Source of the DNA: FEN-1219 sp963817615
Lineage (GTDB): Bacteria > Pseudomonadota > Gammaproteobacteria > Steroidobacterales > Rariloculaceae
Length of the DNA: 64,000 bases
Direction: 5' to 3'
Assembly (NCBI GenBank): GCA_963817615.1
Contig: CAWFPH010000003.1
Span: 1,798,001 to 1,862,000 of the forward strand
Positions 15,794-24,243 of this stretch are shown in pieces. Below the pieces are notes generated by a model, which saw only the letters and a list, made by a program, of their open reading frames with translations, searched no databases and was not told the origin of the DNA. The stretch's first letter is position 1, and every line of letters starts with the position of its first letter. The translations under genes and the position numbers were made by a program.

Positions 15794-16390
15794 CTACGGG
15801 GCGTCGTCGCGCCCGGGCGCTGCGGCCGGGGCGGTCCGGCGCAAATGCTCGAGCAGACCGAGCGAGGCCTCCTCGACGAGGTCGAGCACGTATTCGAAGC
15901 CGTTGCTGCCGCCGTAGTACGGATCCGGCACGTCCTCGCGTCCGAGCTGCGGCGCGAACTCGAGGAACAGCCGGATGCGCTCGTGATATTCGACGGGGCT
16001 GCGCTCGATGAGCTCGGCCCGATTTTGCATGTCCATCGCGAGCACGAGCTCGAACTGCGCGAAGTCCTCCTCGGTCACCTGACGCGCGCGCAGCGCGCTC
16101 AAGTCGACACCGCGGCGCTCCGCTGCCCGGCGCGCGCGCGGATCGGGTGGATCGCCGACGTGGTACGCGTGCGTTCCGGCGGATTCGACGAGCACATCGA
16201 GATCCGGTGCCCGCTCCTCGAGCACTTTCGCGAACACGCCCGCCGCGGTCGGCGAGCGGCAAATATTGCCCATGCAGACGAACAGCACGCGCCGCGGCTG
16301 GCGTTGCGGCGCCGCGGGCTCCTGCCCCTCCTCGGCTCGGCCGGTCGCGCGCGCCGCCGCGCGGCGCAGATTGGTGAGCAAGCCCTTCAT
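15794..16390 (-). CDS. Low-molecular-weight protein-tyrosine phosphatase
   Basis: The catalytic P-loop is VLFVCMGNICRSPTA (C-X5-R-S) and the general acid Asp is in DVPDPYYGG, both diagnostic of low-molecular-weight phosphatases. Of 198 residues the first 33 form a basic extension not usual in the family. The ATG at 16390 overlaps the kdsB stop by 4 bp (ATGA), so it is translationally coupled to kdsB. In Pseudomonas the same gene follows kdsB before murB; there and in capsule loci such enzymes dephosphorylate tyrosine kinases. No partner kinase is in the window. Confidence 0.92.
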   Translation of the reverse strand: MKGLLTNLRRAAARATGRAEEGQEPAAPQRQPRRVLFVCMGNICRSPTAAGVFAKVLEERAPDLDVLVESAGTHAYHVGDPPDPRARRAAERRGVDLSALRARQVTEEDFAQFELVLAMDMQNRAELIERSPVEYHERIRLFLEFAPQLGREDVPDPYYGGSNGFEYVLDLVEEASLGLLEHLRRTAPAAAPGRDDAP

Positions 16391-17145
16391 CGGCGGTCTC
16401 CTTCTCCCGCGCCTTCCAGATAGCGACGGATCTTCGCCAAGTCCTCCTCCGTGTCGACGTGCGGCGACGGCGGCTCGACCGCCGGCGCGACGACGATCTT
16501 GAGCCCGAGCCACAACGCACGCAGCTGCTCGAGGCGCTCGATCAGCTCGAGCGCGCACGGCGCCGCGGCGCTGATCGTCCGCAGACTGCCGGCCCGATAG
16601 GCGTACAGTCCGATGTGCCGCTGCGCCGCCGGCGTGCCGCCGTCGCGCGGCCACGGGATCGGCGCACGGCTGAAGTACAACGCGAAGCCATGCCGGTCCG
16701 TCACGACCTTCGCGAAATTCGGGTCCGCGAACTGCTCGGGGCCGTCGAGCGGCGCAGCCAGCGTCGCGATCGCGGCCTCCGGATGCCAACCGAGCAGCCG
16801 CGCCGTTTGCGCGATCGCGAGCGGCGAGATCAACGGCTCGTCGCCCTGCACGTTCACGACGATCTGATCATCGTGCCATTCGAAGCGGCGTGCGACCTCC
16901 GCGATGCGGTCGGTGCCGCTTGCGTGCTCGGGCGAGGTGAGCTCGACCGCGGCGCCGAACGCGCGGCACACCGCGGCGATTCGATCATCGTCCGTTGCGA
17001 CGATCACCTCGCGCGCGCCGCTCTGCGCAGCTTGGCGGTATACCCATTCGATCATCGGCTTACCCGCGATCGTGCGCAGCGGCTTACCGGGCAGCCGCGT
17101 CGAGGCATAGCGGGCCGGAATCACCGCGATGAACCCGTCGCTCAC
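16387..17145 (-). CDS. kdsB: 3-deoxy-manno-octulosonate cytidylyltransferase (CMP-KDO synthetase)
   Basis: KdsB activates KDO with CTP for transfer to lipid A. The 252-residue protein begins SDGFIAVIPARYASTRLPGKPL after the start codon, and carries VQGDEPLI and the C-terminal THxDTEEDL-like segment (SPHVDTEEDLAKIRRYLE). The start is a GTG at 17145 that overlaps the lpxK stop (GTGA); the open frame continues upstream but is not needed. It lies directly after lpxK; the small ycaR gene found between them in enterobacteria and pseudomonads is missing. Confidence 0.96.
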   Translation of the reverse strand: MSDGFIAVIPARYASTRLPGKPLRTIAGKPMIEWVYRQAAQSGAREVIVATDDDRIAAVCRAFGAAVELTSPEHASGTDRIAEVARRFEWHDDQIVVNVQGDEPLISPLAIAQTARLLGWHPEAAIATLAAPLDGPEQFADPNFAKVVTDRHGFALYFSRAPIPWPRDGGTPAAQRHIGLYAYRAGSLRTISAAAPCALELIERLEQLRALWLGLKIVVAPAVEPPSPHVDTEEDLAKIRRYLEGAGEGDRR

Positions 17146-18161
17146 TCTGCCCGCCCTCCGAGGTCGCGCGTGAGCACCTGGAGCAGTCGCGCGCTGCGAT
17201 TCGAGTCGAACACGAGATCGACCGCAACGCACCAGACGTCGTCCGGCGCGAAAGATTCGCATTTTACCGCGTCTTTTTCCGTGATCAGCACCGGACCCGG
17301 CTCCTCGAACGTGAGCTGCTCCGGGCCGAAGCTCGCGTGATCGCGTAACGGATGCGCGATCACTTCGATGCCGGCTTCCTCAAGCAAATCGAAGAAGCGC
17401 TGCGGATTGCCGATGCCCGCGACGGCATGCACGGCCCTGCCCTTGAATTGCTCGAGCGTCCCGGGCGCCCGATCCTTGAGCCGGTACACGGCGCTCACGA
17501 CCGCCGCACCCCGAAAGACGCCGGCATGGCCCCAGTCGCCGCCGTTCACGACGATCGCGTCGACCTGCTGGAGGCGCTCGACCGGCTCGCGCAAAGGGCC
17601 TGCAGGCAAACACAGCCCGTTGCCCATGCCGCGCGCACCGTCCACCACCGCGACTTCGAGGCGCCGTGCGAGCCGATAGTGCTGCAGTCCGTCGTCCGAG
17701 AGCAGCACGTCGACCGGCGTAGCCGCAAGCAGCTGGCGGGCCGCCGCCACGCGATCGGGCCCCGCGCTGACGGGGCAGCCGGTGCGGCGCGCGAGCAGCA
17801 CGGCCTCGTCTCCGACCTCGAGGGGATCGCTGGCCGCACTCACGGCTTGCGGCCAATTGCGCGTGCGCCCGCGGTAGCCCCGCGTCACGACGCCGACGCG
17901 GAAACGGCGCTCCTTGAGCCGCGCCGCGAGCCAGATGATGAACGGCGTCTTGCCGGTCCCGCCGACGCTCAAGTTTCCGACCACGATCACGGGCACCGGC
18001 AGCTCGACGGCCTTCAGCAGCCCGCGCCGGTACAACGCGGCGCGCGCTTGTGCGAGCGCGCGATAAACGGCCGCGAGCGGCAGCAGCGCATAACGCGCGG
18101 GACTCGAGCCGTACCAAACGTCCGCGAGCCAATCCGAGACCGAGAAACGGAGTGCAGCCAA
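17142..18161 (-). CDS. lpxK: Tetraacyldisaccharide 4'-kinase
   Basis: LpxK phosphorylates the lipid A disaccharide at the 4' position at the inner membrane. The 339-residue protein contains the Walker A-like motif NLSVGGTGKTPFIIWLA near residue 63, VVTRGYRG, and the DDGLQHYRLARRLEVAVVDG block characteristic of LpxK. An N-terminal hydrophobic helix (ARYALLPLAAVYRALAQA) matches the membrane anchor. It follows msbA by 9 bp and overlaps kdsB by 4 bp, forming an LPS operon. Confidence 0.97.
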   Translation of the reverse strand: MAALRFSVSDWLADVWYGSSPARYALLPLAAVYRALAQARAALYRRGLLKAVELPVPVIVVGNLSVGGTGKTPFIIWLAARLKERRFRVGVVTRGYRGRTRNWPQAVSAASDPLEVGDEAVLLARRTGCPVSAGPDRVAAARQLLAATPVDVLLSDDGLQHYRLARRLEVAVVDGARGMGNGLCLPAGPLREPVERLQQVDAIVVNGGDWGHAGVFRGAAVVSAVYRLKDRAPGTLEQFKGRAVHAVAGIGNPQRFFDLLEEAGIEVIAHPLRDHASFGPEQLTFEEPGPVLITEKDAVKCESFAPDDVWCVAVDLVFDSNRSARLLQVLTRDLGGRAE

Positions 18162-18170
18162 GCGAGATCC

Positions 18171-19904
18171 CTAGCCTGCGAATTGCATTCGGTGCAGCGT
18201 CGAGTAGTAGCCGCCGCGCGCGATCAGCTCGGCGTGGTTGCCGGTCTCGACGATCGCACCCTCCCGCAGCACCACGATTCGGTCGGCGCTCTCGATCGTC
18301 GACAGCCGGTGCGCGATCACGAGAGTCGTGCGACCGCGCATCAAGCGTGCGAGCGCCGCCTGAATGCGGCGTTCCGATTCCGTATCGAGCGCCGACGTGG
18401 CCTCATCGAGAATCAGCACGGGCGCATCCTTGAGCAATGCACGTGCGATCGCCACGCGTTGCCGCTGGCCGCCCGAGAGCAGCGCGCCGCGCTCGCCGAT
18501 GCGCGTATCGAGCCCATTGGGTAGATCCGCCGCGAACTCCGCGACGTACGCGGCGTCCGCGGCGCTCTCGATCGCGGCACGCGAAGCACCCTCGAGCGCG
18601 CCGTACGCGATATTGTTCGCGATCGTGTCGTCGAACAGCACGACATCCTGGCTCACGAGACTCAGCTGCCGGCGCAGATCCCGGAGCCTGTACTCGCGCA
18701 CATCGCGGCCATCGAGCAGCACCGCGCCGACTTGCGGGTCGTAGAACCGCGGCAGCAGGCTCACGAGCGTGGACTTGCCGCTGCCCGACTGCCCGACCAG
18801 CGCGACGGTCGTTCCGGCCGGCACGGCGAGGCTCACGCCGTGCAGCACTGCGCCCTTCTCCGCGTCGTAGGCGAACGACACGTCGCGGTATTCGACGTCG
18901 CCGCGCGCCCGTGCGAGCGTCGCCGCGCCCGTGTCGCGCTCCGCCGGCTCGTCGAGCGTCTCGAACAGACTCGCGGCCGCCGCGATGCCGCGCTGCACGA
19001 CGGCGTTGATGTTGATCAACCGCTTGAGCGGCGCGAGCAACATGCCCATCGCGGTGATGAAGCCGACGAACGAGGGCGCATTCAAGTCCGAGAATGACCA
19101 ATACACGACCGCGGCTACGCCGAGCGCAACCGCGTACTGCGTGAGCGCGTCCCCTAACGCGCGCACCGCGACGAGCCGTACGTTGAAGCGGAAGTTGCGC
19201 GAATTGACGGCCTCGAACTCGCGCTGCTCGTGCGCCTGCCCTTCGAAGATCTTCACGACGCGATGGCCGTGCAGGGACTGCTCCGTGATCTTCGTGACGT
19301 CGCCCATCGAGTTCTGGATGCGAGCGCTGTAGCGGCGAAACGCGTGGCTCATCCGGCTCACGAGAAACGCGATCGTCGGGCCCACGATGCCGATCAGCAG
19401 CGTGAGCCGAGGACTGAAATAGATCATCATGGCGAGCAGCACGACGATCGCAAGCGAGTCGCGGATCAAGATCACGACCGCATTGGAGATCGCGTCCGCG
19501 ATCTGCTCGGTGTTGTAGGTCAGCTTCGAGATCAGCATGCCCGACGAGCTTTGGTCGAAGAAGCGCGCCGGCAGGCCGAGGTAGTGGGCGAACAGCTGGC
19601 TGCGCACGTCGCGGATCACCGAGCGTCCGACCCAGGCGAGCCCGTACACCGTGAGAAAATCCATCGCGCCGCGCACGGGGAACACGAGCGCGATCAGAAG
19701 CGGAATCTGCCAAGCGTGCGCCGAATTGCGGACGGTCGCTTCGAGCTCTCGAATCACCTCCCGCAAGAGCAACGGCACCGAGGAGTCGAGGGCCGCGTAC
19801 AGTGCCGCAGGCACGGTCGCAGCCACGATCACGGGCCAGTGCGGCTTGAGATAGCCGAGCAGCCGACGGTAGACGGCCGCCAATTGAGCGGTCAAGACCG
19901 ACAT
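18171..19904 (-). CDS. msbA: Lipid A export ATP-binding/permease protein MsbA
   Basis: A 577-residue half-size ABC exporter: six transmembrane helices in residues 1-320, then one nucleotide-binding domain with Walker A (VGQSGSGKSTLV), signature LLSGGQRQRVAIARALL, Walker B (VLILDEATSALD) and the H-loop (VIAHRLSTIE). MsbA flips lipid A-core across the inner membrane; position before lpxK and kdsB is the usual one and separates it from generic multidrug exporters. A 172-bp gap upstream, after exbD, could hold a promoter but none is clear. Confidence 0.95.
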   Translation of the reverse strand: MSVLTAQLAAVYRRLLGYLKPHWPVIVAATVPAALYAALDSSVPLLLREVIRELEATVRNSAHAWQIPLLIALVFPVRGAMDFLTVYGLAWVGRSVIRDVRSQLFAHYLGLPARFFDQSSSGMLISKLTYNTEQIADAISNAVVILIRDSLAIVVLLAMMIYFSPRLTLLIGIVGPTIAFLVSRMSHAFRRYSARIQNSMGDVTKITEQSLHGHRVVKIFEGQAHEQREFEAVNSRNFRFNVRLVAVRALGDALTQYAVALGVAAVVYWSFSDLNAPSFVGFITAMGMLLAPLKRLININAVVQRGIAAAASLFETLDEPAERDTGAATLARARGDVEYRDVSFAYDAEKGAVLHGVSLAVPAGTTVALVGQSGSGKSTLVSLLPRFYDPQVGAVLLDGRDVREYRLRDLRRQLSLVSQDVVLFDDTIANNIAYGALEGASRAAIESAADAAYVAEFAADLPNGLDTRIGERGALLSGGQRQRVAIARALLKDAPVLILDEATSALDTESERRIQAALARLMRGRTTLVIAHRLSTIESADRIVVLREGAIVETGNHAELIARGGYYSTLHRMQFAG

Positions 19905-20076
19905 CCGCGATGCCGGATGCGTGGAGCGCGGTTCTTCAAGTCGGGAGGACTGCGATGTTGCGAGGCATACGCCTCAATTGTGCTTGCGGGAAATCCGCGA
20001 GTACATCCCCGTCCGCACCCGGCCCCGCTCGCCGCAAGCCGAGAACAACGCGCGGGGCTGCGCATTTCGCAGGCCG

Positions 20077-20499
20077 CTAGCCTTGCGGCGGATTGATGGT
20101 CGCGATGTTGATCTTCACGAAACCGAGCCGACCCGCCACGTCCAAGGCGGTGATCACCGATTGATGCGTGGCCTGCGCGTCGGCCCGAATGAACACCGGG
20201 AGATCGCGCTGATCGCCGATCAGCCGCTCGATCGCGGCACGCAACGTGCGACGATCGCTGTTCACGAGCTCGCGGCCGTTCACGAGGTAGCTGCCGGTGC
20301 GCGTGACGGCGATCTCGAGCGACGCATTGGCCGCCTCGCTGGGCGCGCCCGCCTCCGCCTGGGGCAGATGCAACGTGATCTGCGTTTCGCGCAGGAACGT
20401 GGTGGACACCATGAAGAACAGGACGAGCACGAGCAGCACGTCCACGAGCGAGATGACGTTGATCTCAGGCTCTTCTCTTGAGCGGCTTTGCAGCTTCAT
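20077..20499 (-). CDS. exbD: ExbD/TolR-family biopolymer transport protein
   Basis: A 140-residue protein with one N-terminal membrane helix (INVISLVDVLLVLVLFFMVS) bearing the conserved membrane Asp, and a periplasmic domain of about 100 residues. With ExbB it uses the proton gradient to energise an outer-membrane partner. The ATG lies 35 bp inside the end of exbB, so the two are coupled. The exbB-exbD-msbA-lpxK order in many gammaproteobacteria suggests an envelope role, but the energised partner is unknown and no tonB or tolA is nearby. Confidence 0.93.
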   Translation of the reverse strand: MKLQSRSREEPEINVISLVDVLLVLVLFFMVSTTFLRETQITLHLPQAEAGAPSEAANASLEIAVTRTGSYLVNGRELVNSDRRTLRAAIERLIGDQRDLPVFIRADAQATHQSVITALDVAGRLGFVKINIATINPPQG

Positions 20500-21133
20500 C
20501 GTTAGTCATGCCTTGGATGCCGGCGCCGGGGCGCGGCTGCTGCAGCAGGTCGATGAACCGGATCGATTCCTTCTCGATCGCGACCACGAGCCCGTCCACG
20601 CGGCCGCGCAAATAGCGGTACGCGATCAAAGACGGAATCGCGACGATCAGGCCGGCCGCGGTCGTGATCAACGCCTCGGCGATACCGCCTGCGAGGACGG
20701 TAGGATTGCCGACGCCTTGCGCCGTGATGGCGGTGAACGCCCGGATCATCCCCGACACCGTGCCGAGCAGCCCGAGCAGCGGCGAAATGCCTGCGATCGT
20801 GCCGAGCGCGTTCAGGTAGCGCTCGAGCTCGTGGACCACATGGCGACCCGCATCCTCGATGGTTTCTTTGAGCACTTCGCGCGGCGAGTACCGGTGCGCG
20901 AGCCCGGCCGCGAGCACCTGGCCGAGCGGCGAGCTCTGGTAGAGCGTCTGGATGTGCTTCGCGTCGAGCTGGTTGTGCTTGACCCATTCCCAGACGGTGG
21001 TCGTCACGTCTTTCGGCACGACGCGCCGCCGCTGCAGCGTCCAAAGCCGCTCGAGGACGATCGCAACCGCGATGACGGAGCAGGCGATGATCGGCAGCAT
21101 CAAAAAGCCGCCGGCTTCCACGATCTCGAGCAT
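20465..21133 (-). CDS. exbB: MotA/TolQ/ExbB-family proton channel protein
   Basis: A 222-residue protein with three membrane helices: residues about 8-28 (GGFLMLPIIACSVIAVAIVL), a second near 110 (TIAGISPLLGLLGTVSGMIRAF) and a third near 155 (ALITTAAGLIVAIPSLIAYRYL). The GLLGTV and 'TAAGLIVAIP' segments are family hallmarks. It forms the proton channel with ExbD. It is the first gene of an exbB-exbD-msbA-lpxK-kdsB-ptp run and has its own promoter at 21165-21194. Confidence 0.94.
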   Translation of the reverse strand: MLEIVEAGGFLMLPIIACSVIAVAIVLERLWTLQRRRVVPKDVTTTVWEWVKHNQLDAKHIQTLYQSSPLGQVLAAGLAHRYSPREVLKETIEDAGRHVVHELERYLNALGTIAGISPLLGLLGTVSGMIRAFTAITAQGVGNPTVLAGGIAEALITTAAGLIVAIPSLIAYRYLRGRVDGLVVAIEKESIRFIDLLQQPRPGAGIQGMTNDEAAKPLKRRA

Positions 21134-21164
21134 CAGCCCCGCATCCCTTCCTGACGGTGCGCGA

Positions 21165-21194
21165 ACTATAGCGCGCTCGTCACTGATTGACCAA
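21165..21194 (-). promoter_or_regulatory. Promoter upstream of exbB
   Basis: On the minus strand TTGGTC (21194-21189) is followed after 18 bp by TATAGT (21170-21165). The start would be near 21158, about 25 nt before the exbB ATG. Confidence 0.55.
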
Positions 21195-21205
21195 GAAAAA
21201 CGGGC

Positions 21206-23515
21206 TTAACGCGGCGCCGTCGCGCGCGCCTCCCAATAATGGTGACGCGCGTCACGCTCGGTCGTAATTCGCGGCGGCCCGACTGCGCCGAGCGTGACCG
21301 TCACGGCGCCCGAGTCGGCGGTCACGATGAGGCGCGCGCCGGCCCGCTCCCAACGCTCGCGAACCGCGCGCTTCGGAAATCCCCAGCGGTTCTCGAAGCC
21401 GGCCGAGGCGATCGCAATGCGCGCTCCGATAGCGCTCACGAAGCTTGCGGACGACGACGTTGCGCTGCCATGGTGCGGCACGACGACGACGGCCGTGCGC
21501 GGCGGTGCGGCGGCGAGCACGGCCGCCTCCCCGCGGGCCTCGATGTCCCCCGCGAGCAACGCGGAGCCGCCGAGCGCATCGATCTCGAGTACACAAGAGC
21601 TCTCGTTGCCGAGCGCGGCGAAGCTGCGCGGCGGATGCAGCATCGCAAACCGCACACCGTCCCAAAGCCATTCCTGCCCGCGCTCACAGACGCGTCCCGG
21701 CAAGCCTCGGACGTCGGGTCCCTTGAAAACCGCCGCGCGCGGAAACGCCGCGAGCAAGGCAGGCGCCCCGCCCGCGTGGTCGTTGTCGGCATGGCTCACC
21801 ACGAGCGCGTCGAGCCCGCGCCGACCGCCGGCCGCGAGCGCCGGCAGCACCACGTCGGCACCGCTGTCGAAGCCCGAGGGAAACGCGGGTCCGGCGTCGT
21901 ACACGAGGCGATGGCCGCGCGTTTCGACGATGACCGCGAGACCCTGCCCCACGTCGAGGACGGTGAGCCGCGCGGTGCCGGGCGGCGGCAACGCCATTGC
22001 CGGCACGAGCGCCGGCGTGAGCGCGAGCCACGCGAGCCGGCGGCCGGGCAACGGATGCGTGGGCAGCGCCAGCGCGACGCCCACGGCCGCGACCGCCAGC
22101 GCGGCGGCCGGCGGCACGCCGACGGGCCACGACGCCCACGACCAAGAAGCGGCCGTATGCAGGCCCGCGACCGTCGCGCTCGCGAGCAGCCCGACGGAGT
22201 GCACGAGCGGCGGACCGAGCGTCGCCGCGAGCGTGCCGCTCGACACCGCGAGCGCTGCGGCCAAGGTGAGCGGCACGAGCACGAAGCCGAACAACGGAAT
22301 CGCGACGAGGTTCACCGCGGGTCCGACGATCGAGATCTCGCCGAAGAACGCCGCGGTGAGCGGCAGCAGCGCGAGGCCGATCGTCCATTGGAGCGCCAAC
22401 AACGCGCGCGCCGCTCGGCCCGCGCGCGCGAGCCGGCTCGAACGTTGCCGAACGTCGCGCGGCGCCGCGATTGCGAGCAGCGTCGCGACCGCGGCGAACG
22501 ACAGCCAAAACGACGCCTCGAGCGGCGCGAACGGATCGTACACGAGCACCGCTGCGAGCGCGGCCGCGAGCCCGGCGAAACGCCCGACCGGGCGCCGGCT
22601 CACCACGAGCGCAAGCGCAACGAGGATCATCAGCAGCGAGCGCTGCGCGGGCACCGCAAAACCGGTCAGCGCGGCGTAATAGGCCGTTGCAAGCGCGCTG
22701 CCTGCGGCCGCAGCCTCGAGGTCGAAGGCCGCGAGCGGCTGGGGCAGGCGCAGCCATGCACGGCGCAGCAGCACGAACACGATCAAGCCGAGTAGCCCGA
22801 CATGCGCGCCGGAGACGGCCACGAGATGACTCGTGCCCGTGCGCCGAAAGTCCGTCCAATGCCGTTCCTCGAACCGGTCGCGCTCGCCGAGCGCCAGCGC
22901 AACCAGCAGCGCCGCGGAATCTGCATCCGGCGCGAGCGCCGCGAGCCGGCTCGCGATGCGCGCGCGAAAGCGCAGCCAGGTGCGGGCGACATTCGTGCCG
23001 TTGCTCGCAGCGACGCGGCCCGAGCGCACGTAACCGGTGGCGCCGTGACCGGACGCGAGCAGCCATCGCTCGTAGTCGAACCCGCCGGGGTTGCGTAAAC
23101 CGTGCGGCGTGCGCAGCCTGGCGATGACTTGCAGCGAGTCCCCGGGAGCCAGTCCGGCCGGCGGATCGTACCAAGTGAGCCGCACACGCGGTGGCACGCG
23201 CGCGGCTCGCGGCTCGGTGACCGCGAGCGAGAACGTGATCTGGCCCGGCGCGTGCACCGGAAACGCGTCGATCCAGCCGCGCAGCGCAACGTCGCGGCCC
23301 GACAGCTCCGGCGGCCAACGCTCCGCCAACGCGCCGTCCGCGCGCCAAACGGTGAACGCAAAGCCCGCGACGAGCCAAACGATCGGACGCGCAACGCGAA
23401 AGCGCAACGCGAGCAGCGCCGTGAGCGCAAGCGGCACGTAACAGGCCGCGGCCGGGAGCCGCGGCAGCGCGGCTGCCAGCAGCACGCCGCCGAACCAACC
23501 CGCCGCGAACTGCAC
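21206..23515 (-). CDS. comEC: DNA internalisation competence protein ComEC/Rec2
   Basis: A 769-residue polytopic protein. The N-terminal DUF4131/OB-like region is followed by the Competence domain (GTSHLVAVSGAHVGLLGLIVF near residue 230) with many membrane helices. The C-terminal metallo-beta-lactamase fold holds the metal motif VVSHADNDHAGG and PHHGS, and starts LTVLDVGQGLAVIVET. It forms the inner-membrane channel for single-stranded DNA in natural transformation and may degrade the other strand. The start codon is GTG. Its place before exbB and after the lol genes is conserved in pseudomonads. Confidence 0.95.
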   Translation of the reverse strand: MQFAAGWFGGVLLAAALPRLPAAACYVPLALTALLALRFRVARPIVWLVAGFAFTVWRADGALAERWPPELSGRDVALRGWIDAFPVHAPGQITFSLAVTEPRAARVPPRVRLTWYDPPAGLAPGDSLQVIARLRTPHGLRNPGGFDYERWLLASGHGATGYVRSGRVAASNGTNVARTWLRFRARIASRLAALAPDADSAALLVALALGERDRFEERHWTDFRRTGTSHLVAVSGAHVGLLGLIVFVLLRRAWLRLPQPLAAFDLEAAAAGSALATAYYAALTGFAVPAQRSLLMILVALALVVSRRPVGRFAGLAAALAAVLVYDPFAPLEASFWLSFAAVATLLAIAAPRDVRQRSSRLARAGRAARALLALQWTIGLALLPLTAAFFGEISIVGPAVNLVAIPLFGFVLVPLTLAAALAVSSGTLAATLGPPLVHSVGLLASATVAGLHTAASWSWASWPVGVPPAAALAVAAVGVALALPTHPLPGRRLAWLALTPALVPAMALPPPGTARLTVLDVGQGLAVIVETRGHRLVYDAGPAFPSGFDSGADVVLPALAAGGRRGLDALVVSHADNDHAGGAPALLAAFPRAAVFKGPDVRGLPGRVCERGQEWLWDGVRFAMLHPPRSFAALGNESSCVLEIDALGGSALLAGDIEARGEAAVLAAAPPRTAVVVVPHHGSATSSSASFVSAIGARIAIASAGFENRWGFPKRAVRERWERAGARLIVTADSGAVTVTLGAVGPPRITTERDARHHYWEARATAPR

Positions 23516-23559
23516 GATCGGCGCGACGCCGCCGGGCGGCGTCGCGTTCGCGGCGAACG

Positions 23560-24243
23560 CTAAGCGGCCTGCAATCGGCCGTCCTTGAGCTCGAGCACGC
23601 GGTCCATGCGCCGTGCCAAGTCCGGGTCGTGAGTGACGACCACGATGCTCGTGCCGAGCACGGTGTTCAGCTCGAGCAGCAGCTCGAAGACTTTGAGCCC
23701 GGTGGGTCGATCGAGATTGCCCGTCGGCTCGTCCGCCAGCACGGCGGCGGGCCGCGTGACGAGTGCGCGCGCGACCGCCGTGCGCTGCCGCTCGCCGCCG
23801 GACAGCTCTCCCGGTCGATGGTCGAGCCGCTCCGCGAGCCCGACGCGCTCGAGGAGCTCCTGCGCCGCGCGAGCCGCCTCTTTCGGCTTCTCGCCGCGCA
23901 CGAGCAGCGGCATGGCCACGTTCTCGAGCGCCGAGAACTCCGGCAGCAGATGATGAAACTGATAGACGAACCCGAGCGCACGGTTGCGCAAGCGGCCGCG
24001 TGCCGCGTCGTTCGAGCGGCTCATCGACTCGCCGACCACCTTGACCTCGCCCGCCGTCGGCTCGTCGAGGCCGCCGAGCAGTTGGAGCAGCGTGGTTTTC
24101 CCGGAGCCCGACGCACCGATGATCGCGATGCGGTCCCCCTTCGCCACCGCGAGATCGACGCCGCGCAAGACCTCGACCTTGCGCCCGACGTCCTCGAACG
24201 TCTTCACGAGGCCGAGCGCTTCGAGCACGGCCGCCTCACTCAT
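23560..24243 (-). CDS. lolD: Lipoprotein-releasing system ATP-binding protein LolD
   Basis: A 227-residue ABC ATPase with Walker A (IGASGSGKTTLLQLLGGLD), the LolD-type Q-loop sequence FVYQFHHLLPEFSALENVAMPLL, signature LSGGERQRTAVARAL and Walker B (AVLADEPTGNLD). FHHLLPEF(S/T)ALENV is specific to LolD. It drives release of outer-membrane lipoproteins from the inner membrane to LolA. The ATG at 24243 overlaps the preceding permease gene by 8 bp; the longer upstream frame is not used. Confidence 0.96.
   Translation of the reverse strand: MSEAAVLEALGLVKTFEDVGRKVEVLRGVDLAVAKGDRIAIIGASGSGKTTLLQLLGGLDEPTAGEVKVVGESMSRSNDAARGRLRNRALGFVYQFHHLLPEFSALENVAMPLLVRGEKPKEAARAAQELLERVGLAERLDHRPGELSGGERQRTAVARALVTRPAAVLADEPTGNLDRPTGLKVFELLLELNTVLGTSIVVVTHDPDLARRMDRVLELKDGRLQAA

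Noticed and set aside
19962..19975. Small palindrome GAGGC-ATAC-GCCTC between exbD and msbA as an operator or terminator.
   Set aside because: A 5-bp stem without T run or recognised factor is too weak to call; it may be chance in GC-rich DNA.
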